Source: a virus. Taken from it: DNA of 20,020 bases. A program made the position numbers and the translations under genes. A model generated the notes under the pieces. The model did no database searches. It was not told the DNA's origin and worked only from the letters and a program-made list of their open reading frames with translations. Below are positions 1-9,858 of this stretch, in pieces; position 1 is the first letter of the stretch; each line of letters begins with the position of its first letter. Where the stretch lies: positions 1 through 20,020 of the IMG/VR virus record IMGVR_UViG_3300025769_001149; one strand, given 5' to 3'.

Positions 1-1452
<1,452 letters not shown>

Positions 1453-1453
<1 letters not shown>

Positions 1454-2532
1454 TATGTATTAACCCTCATTGAAACTTCACCCGCAAAGTTATTGGTAGA
1501 TTCCCAAATATCATAAAGGATATCAAGACCATACTCATTTGTATGTGTAAATGAACCAGTGAGACCAAAGGGGAAACCCAATCCATTTGCAGTATTAGTC
1601 ATCGTTAAAGTTCCTGAATACTCACTCTGTGGTAGTATGAAGAAACCTTTATTCCCAGGCGAGACAGCAGGGAAAGTGAAAGTCCAGTTATCTGGGGATG
1701 TTCTACTGAGAGTATCAGTAAAACCTTGTGCTGTTAAACCTGTCCCATCAAAACCAGTCGCAGTTCTACCACTGAAGTATCTATAACGCCAGTTCATGGT
1801 ATCAGTTTTAGTTGGATTACTTCCACTTGCCTGCTCACCCTCAATCGTGAAGGTAAGAGTTTTTTCTACATTGAAGTTATACGCCCCATGAGAAATCGAT
1901 TGAGGTGAACCATCGTAGTTCAAACCAGAGACAAGAGTTCCAACACTCTGATTTGCAGAGATTGAAAGGGAACCAGCAACCCAGTTTGCGTTTGGACCAG
2001 CAGTAGACCAAGTAGAGTTTACCGTTGTATTACCAGCGGTTTGTCCAACTTCATATGGTCCAGAAGAAAGTCCAATATCAAAGGCGGAGAATGAAACTGG
2101 TTGGTATGCGAAGAGTAAAGTTTCTAAGATTTCAATGGCAGTAGTTCCATCACTAAATGATGTTCCTGCTACAATACCACCAAGACTATCTGGGAATGTT
2201 TCACCACCTCTAGTCCAACCTCGAACCGCAAAAGTAGGACCGTTTAGAGTCAGTCCTGTACCAGCAACATATGTGTCACCTGTGCCAGTCGCACCTGCGG
2301 GTCCAGTGGGTCCAGTGGGTCCATCAGCACCACTCCCGCCACTTCCACCACTACCACCAGCACCAAGTGAAACCCACCCAACACGGGTGCCGTGTTCGGG
2401 TGAGTGACCGATGATAGTATCTGTTGCTAGATAATATAATCCATTCTTTCTAACAACATCACCGGGATTATAAGTTATTAGGTTACCGTTTGCATCTACT
2501 GCCTTGTAATAACCTCGATATTTATTTCCCAT
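1453..2532 (-). CDS. Virion fibre-like protein with carbohydrate-binding-like N-terminus and short collagen linker
   Basis: 359 residues. Residues 5-55 (YRGYYKAV, then [16 protein letters not shown], ending VGW) look like the small aromatic, GDVV-type modules of CBM5/12-like carbohydrate binders. Residues 57-69 are a Gly/Ser linker, and residues 71-85 are five collagen-type triplets ([15 protein letters not shown]). The rest is rich in Thr, Ser, Gly and aromatics, typical of a beta-structured fibre: a [11 protein letters not shown] motif near residue 86, then a [16 protein letters not shown] stretch, then a repeated beta-sandwich-like region. No catalytic motif is visible. It sits just before the long collagen-like gene (TAATG overlap), so the two are probably made in a fixed ratio and may assemble together. 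GGAAGAA precedes the ATG. The structural role is inferred from composition and context. Confidence 0.8.
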
Positions 2533-2566
2533 AGGATTCTTCCATAAAGAATACCTAGTATATATG

Positions 2567-3268
2567 TTATGAATATGTCCTCAGAATCACAGTATCCTTA
2601 TTGATTCTACCTGTAGGGATAGCGTTTTTCGTTTTAATGTTATTGATAACACGCTTGGTATAATCGATACGTCCCTCTGTTATATTACTAAGAAGAGTCA
2701 AGTTATTCTTTCTGATAGTCTTAGTAACAGAACTTTCAGAAAAATTTTGAATAGTAGTTCCCTTGACACTAAGACCTTCCTTAGTACTAGCCTCAAACAG
2801 AGTTAGTTTCTTGGTCTTAGTGTTGAAACAGAGAAGGCCACTAGCACCCACGATGTTGACAGGATCGATCGATTCTAGATTGAACTCTTTTGCTTCAGGC
2901 ATATACTGAACCGACTTGACGAGTTTATTAGGATCAACCTTTCGCTTTCGTCGAGTGATCTTTGACTTGGCCTCTAGAACTTCGATCAAAGACTCAAGGT
3001 AACCTTCTAGTTTCTTCAACTTGGTAGTGGAGAGAAACGAGTAACCTTCAACCAAGTCCTCATCGGTCTTGTTGATGGCACCCATGATTTCATCTCGCAC
3101 TTCAACGAAATGATCTCTCAGGAGTTTGATTTCTCTCTTAGTTGGCTTATAAGACTTGATCGCATTCTCGAAGTTGGGCTTTCTAATCGAACCACCATCA
3201 GACAGTTTACCCATATAATCGTCCAAGAATCGTTCAAGAATATTACCAAATTCGGTGTCTTGTTTCAT
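2567..3268 (-). CDS. Unrecognised 233-aa protein
   Basis: I do not recognise this family. The protein is 233 residues. Residues 1-130 are charged and probably helical (repeated Lys/Glu/Leu, with an ITRRKRK basic patch near residue 105). Residues 115-215 are more beta-like (VNIVGASGLLCFNTKTKKLTL) and contain a TKTIRKNNLTLL segment. No signal peptide, membrane segment or metal motif is visible. The start overlaps the methyltransferase stop as TAATG, with GGAAAG upstream. It lies between the modification genes and the two fibre genes and could be a structural or assembly protein; this is a guess from position only. Confidence 0.8.
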   Translation of the reverse strand: MKQDTEFGNILERFLDDYMGKLSDGGSIRKPNFENAIKSYKPTKREIKLLRDHFVEVRDEIMGAINKTDEDLVEGYSFLSTTKLKKLEGYLESLIEVLEAKSKITRRKRKVDPNKLVKSVQYMPEAKEFNLESIDPVNIVGASGLLCFNTKTKKLTLFEASTKEGLSVKGTTIQNFSESSVTKTIRKNNLTLLSNITEGRIDYTKRVINNIKTKNAIPTGRINKDTVILRTYS

Positions 3269-4839
3269 TATGCTTTCCGAAAAACAAAGATAGGTTCATA
3301 CTTCAAATATCTGCCGTTCACTTGACAGAAGTTTTTGCACTTTGGTTTGCCGTCTTCACCCACGCGGTTCTGACCAGGCATTCCTTCTAGTGCCATTTTT
3401 ATTTTGTATTTATATTCTACACCAAGTTCACCCAGTATGTCAATAGAGTCTTGCTCTAAAGGCAGATATTCTCCCTTGATCAATATATCTGCAATGTTCC
3501 ATAGGAGATAGCCGCCTGGTCGTAACCATTCAGCACAAGTGGAAAGTGTCGGTCGCAAGAATCCATCACGCCATGACTCATATGAACTTCCATACTTCTT
3601 GTAACTCTGGTTTTCATCTTCACTATAAGCCTCTCGATTAAAATAAGGAGGAGAAGTGAAGACCACATCAATCTCGCCTCTGTGCTTTTGAAAATCTTTG
3701 TCATGTTGAATCTCCTCAGATCCTAGTCGGAAGACTTCGTATGTATGTGTGCTTGAGAAGAAGGGGTTTGATCTGTAGGTTTTGGTGTTGTAAAAATCTG
3801 CGAGATCACTATAACGAGAACTTCCATCATTATTAAAGTTATCAGGATTGGGGTCAGTGCCAATGTAATGCAGAGTGCGATCATCACGGACAGCCATAGC
3901 CCCAAGGATACGACCACCCCAGCCACTGCTCGGATCATAGATCTTAATCGGTCTGTCTTTGATGTGGTTAGTGAATCGCTCATACAAGTATTTAGCAGTC
4001 ATCGGTGGGAAGTTTACTGCGGGTTGAATGTAGCCGATACGAAACGACTTGAACCCGCCAGGAAAAATCTTCTTACCTTTATCATACAAACGAATAGCAT
4101 AAACATGTTCGTCGTCCATATTATCAATATCGAACGTCGAGTGATGTCGATACGCTAGGCGATCACGAAACTCTTCAACCTCTTCCTTAGTCAACTGTAG
4201 AATGTCTGTTTGTTCTACCTGATTATAACCTGTGTTCAATCCTTCTCGGATCTTGACTTGTTCAAGTAGGAAGTCCTTTCCCGCAAACATCGTCGGGTTC
4301 TCAAAAAACGCGAGCATCCAGTCCCTAGCAGAATCAACAGATACAACGCTATGCTTCCGCGAACGCTTGAGGGTGGAGACAGCATGAGAATAAAAAGAGT
4401 CCCTGCGAAAGTGACGAAGAGAACCTTTATACACTCTGTCAAAATAATCTGGATTGGCGACAAGATCGTAGATCGAGTGTCCATTGTCTTTCTCCGTATA
4501 GTTGATTCTTGTCTTGAACATATTATCGAAGAACTGATCGGCTTCAACACCAAGTCGTGACTTGTTGATGATCACATCCTTCGGCGTCTCGCTAAGTTCA
4601 TCATCGAACTCAAACTGATGGACAGGAAACTCCGACATGCGATTGAAGGAAGCAATAATATCTTCCTCGTTCTTTCCCGTTCGAGGAGGACAGCCGTTGT
4701 TGTCCCACGCGGCAGTCAACTCTTCACGAAGTTGAATCACCCAATCTTTGAACTGATCGGGTGTCATCTCTAGAAGGTCTTCAAAGTTTACATTGACATC
4801 ACTATTAATGATGGCATCATTTCGTTCGTAAAATCTCAT
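3268..4839 (-). CDS. DNA-methyltransferase-like protein (SPPY type) with long N-terminal extension
   Basis: The start is placed at 4839, where it overlaps the upstream stop as ATGA, giving 523 residues; an upstream in-frame ATG at 4896 would overlap the PLP gene by 61 nt. Residues 302-313 (DPSSGWGGRILG) are the SAM-binding motif I, residues 327-331 (GTDPN) follow it, and residues 395-400 (TSPPYF) are the catalytic (S/N/D)PP(Y/F) motif of amino-methyltransferases acting on adenine-N6 or cytosine-N4. FPPMTAKYL at 277-285 fits motif X. About 270 residues precede the catalytic part, with no motif I recognise. No restriction partner is nearby, so an orphan modification enzyme is likely. The tight coupling to a PLP enzyme suggests a joint pathway, possibly a modification other than methylation. 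The target base cannot be read from the sequence. Confidence 0.8.
   Translation of the reverse strand: MRFYERNDAIINSDVNVNFEDLLEMTPDQFKDWVIQLREELTAAWDNNGCPPRTGKNEEDIIASFNRMSEFPVHQFEFDDELSETPKDVIINKSRLGVEADQFFDNMFKTRINYTEKDNGHSIYDLVANPDYFDRVYKGSLRHFRRDSFYSHAVSTLKRSRKHSVVSVDSARDWMLAFFENPTMFAGKDFLLEQVKIREGLNTGYNQVEQTDILQLTKEEVEEFRDRLAYRHHSTFDIDNMDDEHVYAIRLYDKGKKIFPGGFKSFRIGYIQPAVNFPPMTAKYLYERFTNHIKDRPIKIYDPSSGWGGRILGAMAVRDDRTLHYIGTDPNPDNFNNDGSSRYSDLADFYNTKTYRSNPFFSSTHTYEVFRLGSEEIQHDKDFQKHRGEIDVVFTSPPYFNREAYSEDENQSYKKYGSSYESWRDGFLRPTLSTCAEWLRPGGYLLWNIADILIKGEYLPLEQDSIDILGELGVEYKYKIKMALEGMPGQNRVGEDGKPKCKNFCQVNGRYLKYEPIFVFRKA
3407..3414 (-). promoter_or_regulatory. Possible T4-type late promoter (TATAAATA)
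   Basis: An exact TATAAATA octamer reads on the minus strand inside the 3' end of the methyltransferase gene (codons for Tyr-Lys-Tyr). It is about 140 nt upstream of the unrecognised gene and the two fibre genes. T4 late promoters need only this -10 element. About one such octamer is expected by chance in this window, so the evidence is positional. Confidence 0.35.
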
Positions 4840-5603
4840 GCTCCTACATTCCAAAAAAGTGCGCCAGGTGACGCATGATCCTTGATAAACTCCCACGCTT
4901 TTGCGTCGTAGGTTGGTGCGGACGGGAATGGGGGCAACACTTTGGTTGCTTTGTTGAAGGCGTATTTCGACTGGTAGGTCTTAGCCTTTCCGTACTCGCC
5001 GCTATGTCCCACACGGACGCAGTGAAAGGAGGATCCTTGCCATGCGAGTTGTAGTCCTCTGGTGAGTGTTCCACTTGATCCTACCGTCCAGACTTCATCT
5101 GGAGATACATCCATGTTACGAGCAACCCGAATGATGGAAGCGATAACAGTAGGATGGTCAAAGCCAATAGGAAGTAGTCTGCGGCGTGTTGGATCTTCTG
5201 CAACATAATCTCTTGCCCTTTTTTCGGTCACACTAAGCATCCCGTTTGGGATCCAGTGCATTATAGCACCTGCTTCGATTGCTTGCAACTGATAAGGGTG
5301 TCTTTTTTCGACAGCACGATCTGCCATGAAGATCACCGCCTTCTTGTCATACCTGCCACACAGATGTGCAAGTGAGATCTGAGCATAACCAGTGGCAGGT
5401 GAACTGCCATACACCCACTCATCAATCTCAGGCTGTGACTGGATCAGGTAGTCGGCGAATCGCATCTTCGACCCACCACCGATGAGATCATCACGGACGA
5501 CGAGGATTCCCTCATGCTCCTCCACGATGGGAGCAGGGAGGGAGTCTGTCCAATCACCGATCATCTCTAAGTAGTCTTCTGCTGTCTCTGTGAATAGACT
5601 CAT
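4836..5603 (-). CDS. Fold-type-II PLP-dependent enzyme (ACC deaminase / D-cysteine desulfhydrase-like)
   Basis: The start at 5603 (MSLFTETAED) has CGGAGAAAA directly upstream and lies just after the glycosyltransferase stop; an earlier in-frame ATG at 5666 would overlap that gene by 53 nt. The product has 255 residues, against about 330 for ACC deaminases. VVRDDLIGGGSKMR (35-48) holds the likely Schiff-base lysine (K46). SSPATGYAQISLAHLCG (67-83) corresponds to the substrate-carboxylate/Asn-loop helix region. VGSSGTLTRG (174-183) is the glycine-rich phosphate-binding loop. The overall fold assignment is good; the substrate is unknown. The gene ends in an ATGA overlap with the methyltransferase gene, implying coupled synthesis. 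Host-type amino acid metabolism or production of a donor for nucleic acid or fibre modification are both possible. Confidence 0.75.
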   Translation of the reverse strand: MSLFTETAEDYLEMIGDWTDSLPAPIVEEHEGILVVRDDLIGGGSKMRFADYLIQSQPEIDEWVYGSSPATGYAQISLAHLCGRYDKKAVIFMADRAVEKRHPYQLQAIEAGAIMHWIPNGMLSVTEKRARDYVAEDPTRRRLLPIGFDHPTVIASIIRVARNMDVSPDEVWTVGSSGTLTRGLQLAWQGSSFHCVRVGHSGEYGKAKTYQSKYAFNKATKVLPPFPSAPTYDAKAWEFIKDHASPGALFWNVGA

Positions 5604-5613
5604 TTTTCTCCGA

Positions 5614-6426
5614 TCATAGATGATAACATAAGTTCCTACAGATGTAAACATTCGTATCATAGTCATCGGTGGGATCTATTAGTGTCTGAACTTCATTACC
5701 TACAAACTGCTGTATTCCATTTTTTCTAGCAGAGGCAGAAAAAGTTACATACTCCATTTGAACACCGTCCGTGGTGTAATCTAATCCTTTATGAATCTCA
5801 TCTGTTCTAATCATATAACACATATGAACTAGATCAACAGCAAAAGTTCCAACAAGGGTTTTGTTCCATATTGGTCTAGACATATTCTTATTTTCTTCTG
5901 AACCATCATAGTAACCATTTGAAGAACACCTCAAATAAAATCCTCTAGGAAAAGCACCATCATTATGCACCATCATAGGCGCAAAAATAGGTTTGTTTTC
6001 ACGCACACAATACTTTATAGTTTCTGGTGGGAAAAAATTATCCCCATCACAAACGAAGTAATAGTCACACCCAGTATTTAAGGCATGGTACATACTTGCG
6101 TTTCTTATTTTCCCGAGTGTACTGAGTCTAATCCCACCTTCTGCGTACCACGCATCACCTCCACCAACCGAAACACCATCTAACTCATGAAAATATTCTT
6201 CAAGAAAAGTTACCGAACGATACTTTCCAGACTCATCTATTTTTTTACACCAGTCTCTAAGTTTTACGTTGGTGTTATCACTATTGTTATTTGTATGAAC
6301 ATAGATCGACAGATATTCAGGATCATAATCAATATTTTCTACGCACTTTAAAAACATGGACAATTTATTTTCCATGTCTCTTACTAGTATTGTAATTTGC
6401 ACTATTGGCATCAATCCCCTAGACAT
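5614..6426 (-). CDS. GT-A glycosyltransferase, procollagen galactosyltransferase/PLOD-GT-like
   Basis: 270 residues. The N-terminal strand-helix (IVQITILVRDMENKLSMFL, residues 8-26) is followed by YLSIYVHTNNNSDNT (38-52), then KIRNASMYHAL (106-116). CDGD (126-129) supplies the DxD-like metal/nucleotide-sugar site, and NKPIFAPMM (144-152) follows. From memory, this series (a strand with H...DNT, then K(I/L)R.A, then (V/C)D(A/G)DN, then N(K)...APM) parallels the GT domain of animal procollagen galactosyltransferases and of PLOD lysyl hydroxylases. That is recall, not a search. GGAG lies 7 nt before the ATG at 6426. Base composition is lower in G+C than the PLP gene next to it. Collagen-like fibre genes lie a few genes downstream on the same strand and are the obvious candidate substrate; DNA or host surface glycans are alternatives. 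Confidence 0.7.
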   Translation of the reverse strand: MSRGLMPIVQITILVRDMENKLSMFLKCVENIDYDPEYLSIYVHTNNNSDNTNVKLRDWCKKIDESGKYRSVTFLEEYFHELDGVSVGGGDAWYAEGGIRLSTLGKIRNASMYHALNTGCDYYFVCDGDNFFPPETIKYCVRENKPIFAPMMVHNDGAFPRGFYLRCSSNGYYDGSEENKNMSRPIWNKTLVGTFAVDLVHMCYMIRTDEIHKGLDYTTDGVQMEYVTFSASARKNGIQQFVGNEVQTLIDPTDDYDTNVYICRNLCYHL

Positions 6427-6454
6427 CTAACATCTCCATTATATGTTATTATAC

Positions 6455-8176
6455 TCATACTATCTTCAACTTACTAAAGTTATTCTTCTTATTAAATACC
6501 ATCATGTTATTAAACTTATCTGCTAACTGATCTGCCTTGTGACTAATAATATAAACATTACATCGAGAGCCTAGGTTATGAAGTAGTTTCATAAACTCGT
6601 CTGTACCCCCTGAATCTAAAGACGAATCAAACACCTCATCAAGAATCAATAAGTTGGTGTTGGCACTGTTCTTCAACCTAGCAATCTCTCGCCATGTTAA
6701 TAGTATTGCTAAGTCGATCCTAAGTTTTTCGCCTTCACTGAAACTCATATAACTAAAGTCATCTCGGTGCCTTGACTTGATAGTTTCATTGAAGTTTTCG
6801 TCTAGATTGAACTGGGCAAAGAAATCCATAACAGTTAGATACTTGTTAATGAGTTTGTTCATGGTTGGGAGGTAGTGTCGGATGATCTTAGATTTGATCC
6901 CACTGTCCTTTAATAGTGCCATAGCATACTCGGCGAGAACCTTTTCCTCTTTTAGTTCTTGCTGCTTCTCTACTTGTTCCTTGCCTTCCTTCGCAAGATT
7001 CTTAAGGATGTCCTTCTCCTTGAGGTTCTCTTTATCGATGGACATGAGCCTACTATACTCTTTCTGGTTCTTCGTGATATAACTCTGGTTGGCTCGGATC
7101 GTCGTGTTGTGGTTACTAATTTCCTTTTCTTTCTCGCGGATTCGGCCGAGTGTTTCCGTGTACTCATCTAACTTCTTCTCCACAGCATCAATGCTTGTTT
7201 CATGTTCAACTCGAATTTTATTCTTCTCGTCCTGCTCCTCTGTAATCAACGAACAAATTTTATCCTTATGATCATCGGCGATTGGCTGACGACAAGTTGA
7301 ACATTTGTCATTCTCGGTGTAGAATTTCATCTCTTTTTCTAGACGATTTAACATCTGCTCAGTCTGATTCAACTTCTTTGTCAGTTCCTTGAATGTCTTT
7401 TTAGTTTCATCCTGTTCACTCAGACCGAGCAACAGGCTGTCAACCTCTACTTGTAGAACCTCAATCTTAGATTCAAGTTCTTTGATGTTGTCTTCTGTGT
7501 TCTTGATGTCGGTCATGATCACTTCGAGGTTGTCTTCGTTTTGTTTCTGTAGCGTCTCGATCATTTTCTTGTGAACAGAAACCTTCTCCACAATCACTTC
7601 GATCTTTTGATCTATAATGGCAATACTTTCCTTCACTTCAGAATATTTACTTTTCATAAGTGTATTCATTGTGGAGAAAATCTGGATATCTAGAATGTCC
7701 TCGATCACTTCTCTGCGGTCTGCGGCAGGTAACTGCATGAAAGGAACGAATGATGAACTACCAAGAATCACCACCTGAGTAAATGACTTGTAGTTCATCT
7801 TCAGGATTTGCTCCTCAAGCATTCGCTGGTAGTCTTTCGCCTTGGCATCCTGATGTAGCATTACATCGTTCTTGTAGATCTCAAAGATCTTTGGTGCCAG
7901 ACCACGACGAACCTTGTAGTCATCTTTACCAATCGAGAACTCGACCTCAACCACGCAATGCTTCTGGTTGATGCTGTTGACCAACTGAGGAATGTTTACC
8001 TTACGAAACGGCTTACCAAACAGACCGAATGTAATAGAATCAAGCAGGGCAAAAGACTTACCCTGACCGTTCGATCCTGACACTAGAACCATAGAATATT
8101 TGTCGAGATATATTTCTGTGAAATAGTTTCCGAAAGAACCGAAGTTCTTAAATCGGACAGTTTTAAATTCAATCAT
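6455..8176 (-). CDS. 46: gp46 recombination endonuclease ATPase subunit (SbcC/Rad50-like)
   Basis: 573 residues, close to T4 gp46. The Walker A loop GSNGQGKS is at 34-41 and the Q-loop region around 129-140. Long heptad-rich coiled coils flank the zinc hook CSTC at 292-295. The C-terminal ATPase half contains the signature SFSEGEKLR, Walker B LLILDEVFDSSLD and the H-loop YIISHKAD. With gp47 it forms the Mre11-Rad50-type complex that resects DNA ends for phage recombination-dependent replication. The start overlaps the gp47 stop as ATGA and has only a weak ribosome site, so translation is coupled. The gene is complete, with no missing motif. Confidence 0.96.
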   Translation of the reverse strand: MIEFKTVRFKNFGSFGNYFTEIYLDKYSMVLVSGSNGQGKSFALLDSITFGLFGKPFRKVNIPQLVNSINQKHCVVEVEFSIGKDDYKVRRGLAPKIFEIYKNDVMLHQDAKAKDYQRMLEEQILKMNYKSFTQVVILGSSSFVPFMQLPAADRREVIEDILDIQIFSTMNTLMKSKYSEVKESIAIIDQKIEVIVEKVSVHKKMIETLQKQNEDNLEVIMTDIKNTEDNIKELESKIEVLQVEVDSLLLGLSEQDETKKTFKELTKKLNQTEQMLNRLEKEMKFYTENDKCSTCRQPIADDHKDKICSLITEEQDEKNKIRVEHETSIDAVEKKLDEYTETLGRIREKEKEISNHNTTIRANQSYITKNQKEYSRLMSIDKENLKEKDILKNLAKEGKEQVEKQQELKEEKVLAEYAMALLKDSGIKSKIIRHYLPTMNKLINKYLTVMDFFAQFNLDENFNETIKSRHRDDFSYMSFSEGEKLRIDLAILLTWREIARLKNSANTNLLILDEVFDSSLDSGGTDEFMKLLHNLGSRCNVYIISHKADQLADKFNNMMVFNKKNNFSKLKIV

Positions 8177-9228
8177 ACAGACAACGACTCCATATACAAA
8201 TCACGAATCATCAGTTTTAATTTTGTCTTCTGCTCTTGGTTCAGTTCCTTCATATCTTCAACCTCATTCGATATGATTGAAACAGTATCCAAAGACAGAT
8301 CAACATCCTCTTCGATTTCATCTTCACCACCATAGTCTTCGACTACCGTGACATTAGACACTGGTACATCATATAGATTGTCAAGGAACCTGTCAAACAA
8401 ATATGGTTTAGTTTTATTGTCAACGAACAACTTGACATAGGCGTTTTTGTATTCGCCGAATGGGAACTTGCTGATGTCAAAGTCTTGGCTGTCGTCGTAT
8501 GAGATCTTAAAGAACTTCTTTCGTGGGTTCTCCACAAACTCCAAGTCTCTCGTCTCTGTGTCAAAGACATGAAAGCCTTTTCTGTCGTTGAGATCACTGA
8601 AGGTAATCTGATATTGAGTACCAAGATATGTAACATTGTTCTGGACGCTACGGCTGTGGAAGTGTCCAGACAGAACCATATCGAACCTTCGCAAAGGTTC
8701 ATCCGACATACCACCATCAAAAGGCAGTCCTCGCATCACCTCATACCCATTCAGTTCAAAGTGACCACAGATGATGTTGCTCTTTGTATTCTTTAGATAC
8801 TCTAAAGTCTTCTCACGATTCTCGCTGTTTACCCACGGAACCATACCAACTTTTACGCCATCAAATTCTAGATCAATCGGCTGTTGGTAGATAAAGAAGT
8901 TTGAATAACGATCACCGAACAACTCGTTAACCGAGTTAAGATCATTGGTATTCTTATAGAACGTATCATGATTGCCTAGAATACAATGAACGACGATGCC
9001 TTCACGAAGCAGTGGCTCCATGAACTCACTACGAACAGTATTCAGTGTATTGAAGTTGACAAACTTTCGTCTGTCCATAAGATCACCTAAATGAAGAACA
9101 GTATCAATGTTGTTCTCCTTCAAATACGGAAAGAACTGTTCACGAAAAAAGTCCGTGAAGTATTCTAGGAATATTTGACTATCTGATCTTGCACCCCAAT
9201 GAGTATCATTTATTATTGCTATCTTCAT
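8173..9228 (-). CDS. 47: gp47 recombination endonuclease nuclease subunit (SbcD/Mre11-like)
   Basis: 351 residues. All metallophosphoesterase motifs are present in order: INDTHWG near the N-terminus, LHLGDLMDRR, ILGNHDTF, ICGHFE and LSGHFHSR. Together they make the two-metal nuclease site. It acts with gp46 on double-strand ends and stalled forks. The start at 9228 has GAGG about 7 nt upstream and lies 23 nt inside the 3' end of gp55, so the sigma factor and nuclease share a transcript. The C-terminal 60 residues are acidic and probably contact gp46. Confidence 0.96.
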   Translation of the reverse strand: MKIAIINDTHWGARSDSQIFLEYFTDFFREQFFPYLKENNIDTVLHLGDLMDRRKFVNFNTLNTVRSEFMEPLLREGIVVHCILGNHDTFYKNTNDLNSVNELFGDRYSNFFIYQQPIDLEFDGVKVGMVPWVNSENREKTLEYLKNTKSNIICGHFELNGYEVMRGLPFDGGMSDEPLRRFDMVLSGHFHSRSVQNNVTYLGTQYQITFSDLNDRKGFHVFDTETRDLEFVENPRKKFFKISYDDSQDFDISKFPFGEYKNAYVKLFVDNKTKPYLFDRFLDNLYDVPVSNVTVVEDYGGEDEIEEDVDLSLDTVSIISNEVEDMKELNQEQKTKLKLMIRDLYMESLSV

Positions 9229-9772
9229 TTACATCCTCAAAACATGAAGTCAAACCGGCTTGATTTTTCTTCTTACTCTTTTTAGGCTCAAACTTCTTCA
9301 AGTCATTATCATTTAACTGAAAGAACTCTTTCATTGCATCATTTGGATTCTTATCAAAGTAATTCTCCTTGAACCACTTGTGGATATGACCAGCGTGATC
9401 ACCTTCTTCAATCATCTTGAACTTAACGTATGACTGCTTCTTTTCTTTCTCGATACGTCTGAGAAAGGCATAGTAAATAATTTGAGTGAAATATGAGAAA
9501 GGATTCTTCGACTTCTCGGGATTGAAATTGTGTGCATATAGAATACAATTCTCAATCGCATCGCCGATCATTTCATCGACGAAGGAGTAGTTCATGAAGT
9601 TAGGCTTCATCGCAAGATTGGTTGCGATCTTGATAAAGCACTCACCGATATACTCTGTAATGGGAGGTTTGGGATCTCCGTTACTTTCGGCAAGGACTAC
9701 CTGCTCTTTCCAGTCGGACATCTTATCGAAGAACAATTTGTTATCGATATAGTGGTTTGATTTCTTCGCCAT
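9206..9772 (-). CDS. 55: gp55 late-transcription sigma factor
   Basis: 188 residues, close to T4 gp55 (185). The start at ATG 9772 (MAKKSNHYID) has AGGAAG 8 nt upstream; a GTG at 9781 is in frame but poorly spaced. The core SKNPFSYFTQIIYYAFLRRIEKEKK matches the conserved helix pair of gp55 that contacts RNA polymerase and the -10 TATAAATA element. The tail LTSCFEDVNED is hydrophobic then acidic, like the clamp-binding tail of T4 gp55, but is followed by a few extra residues. It directs host RNA polymerase to late genes together with gp33 and the sliding clamp. It is preceded by its own sigma70-type promoter and heads the gp55-47-46 block. Confidence 0.93.
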   Translation of the reverse strand: MAKKSNHYIDNKLFFDKMSDWKEQVVLAESNGDPKPPITEYIGECFIKIATNLAMKPNFMNYSFVDEMIGDAIENCILYAHNFNPEKSKNPFSYFTQIIYYAFLRRIEKEKKQSYVKFKMIEEGDHAGHIHKWFKENYFDKNPNDAMKEFFQLNDNDLKKFEPKKSKKKNQAGLTSCFEDVNEDSNNK

Positions 9773-9792
9773 GTGAATCACTTCCTTTTGTC

Positions 9793-9822
9793 ATAATATA
9801 CCCTCTAAAAAATTATTGTCAA
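9793..9822 (-). promoter_or_regulatory. Sigma70 promoter of gp55
   Basis: On the minus strand, TTGACA (9822-9817) is followed 16 nt later by TATATT (9800-9795), or 18 nt later by TATTAT (9798-9793). The expected start is about 10-20 nt before the gp55 ribosome site. An early/host-type promoter fits a gene needed before late transcription. Confidence 0.75.
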
Positions 9823-9836
9823 GTTTTTCCTTGACA
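9817..9836. repeat. Perfect palindrome joining two divergent -35 boxes
   Basis: TGTCAAG, a 6-nt spacer, then CTTGACA: 7-bp perfect arms. Each arm contains the outward-facing TTGACA of one promoter. It may be an operator, or simply the consequence of two back-to-back promoters. Confidence 0.8.
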
Positions 9837-9858
9837 GTTTTCCAAACCCCCATATAAT
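9831..9858 (+). promoter_or_regulatory. Consensus sigma70 promoter on the plus strand, divergent from gp55
   Basis: A perfect TTGACA (9831-9836), 16-nt spacer and perfect TATAAT (9853-9858) read rightwards. Transcription would start near 9865 and run antisense through the HNH gene. No plus-strand gene follows; the product, if any, would be an untranslated or antisense RNA. Confidence 0.55.

Noticed and set aside
3268-4896. Earlier ATG (4896) for the methyltransferase
   Set aside because: The ATGA junction at 4839-4836 is the pattern used repeatedly in this window; the longer start reads the end of the PLP gene in another frame.
4836-5666. Earlier ATG (5666) for the PLP enzyme
   Set aside because: It would overlap the glycosyltransferase by 53 nt, and the added 21 residues lack any family similarity; ATG 5603 has a good ribosome site.
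9817-9836. Palindrome near 9817-9836 as an intrinsic terminator
   Set aside because: On the minus strand the 7-bp arms are followed by AATAATTTTTT, but the stem is short and AT-rich and the same bases are better explained as two -35 boxes.
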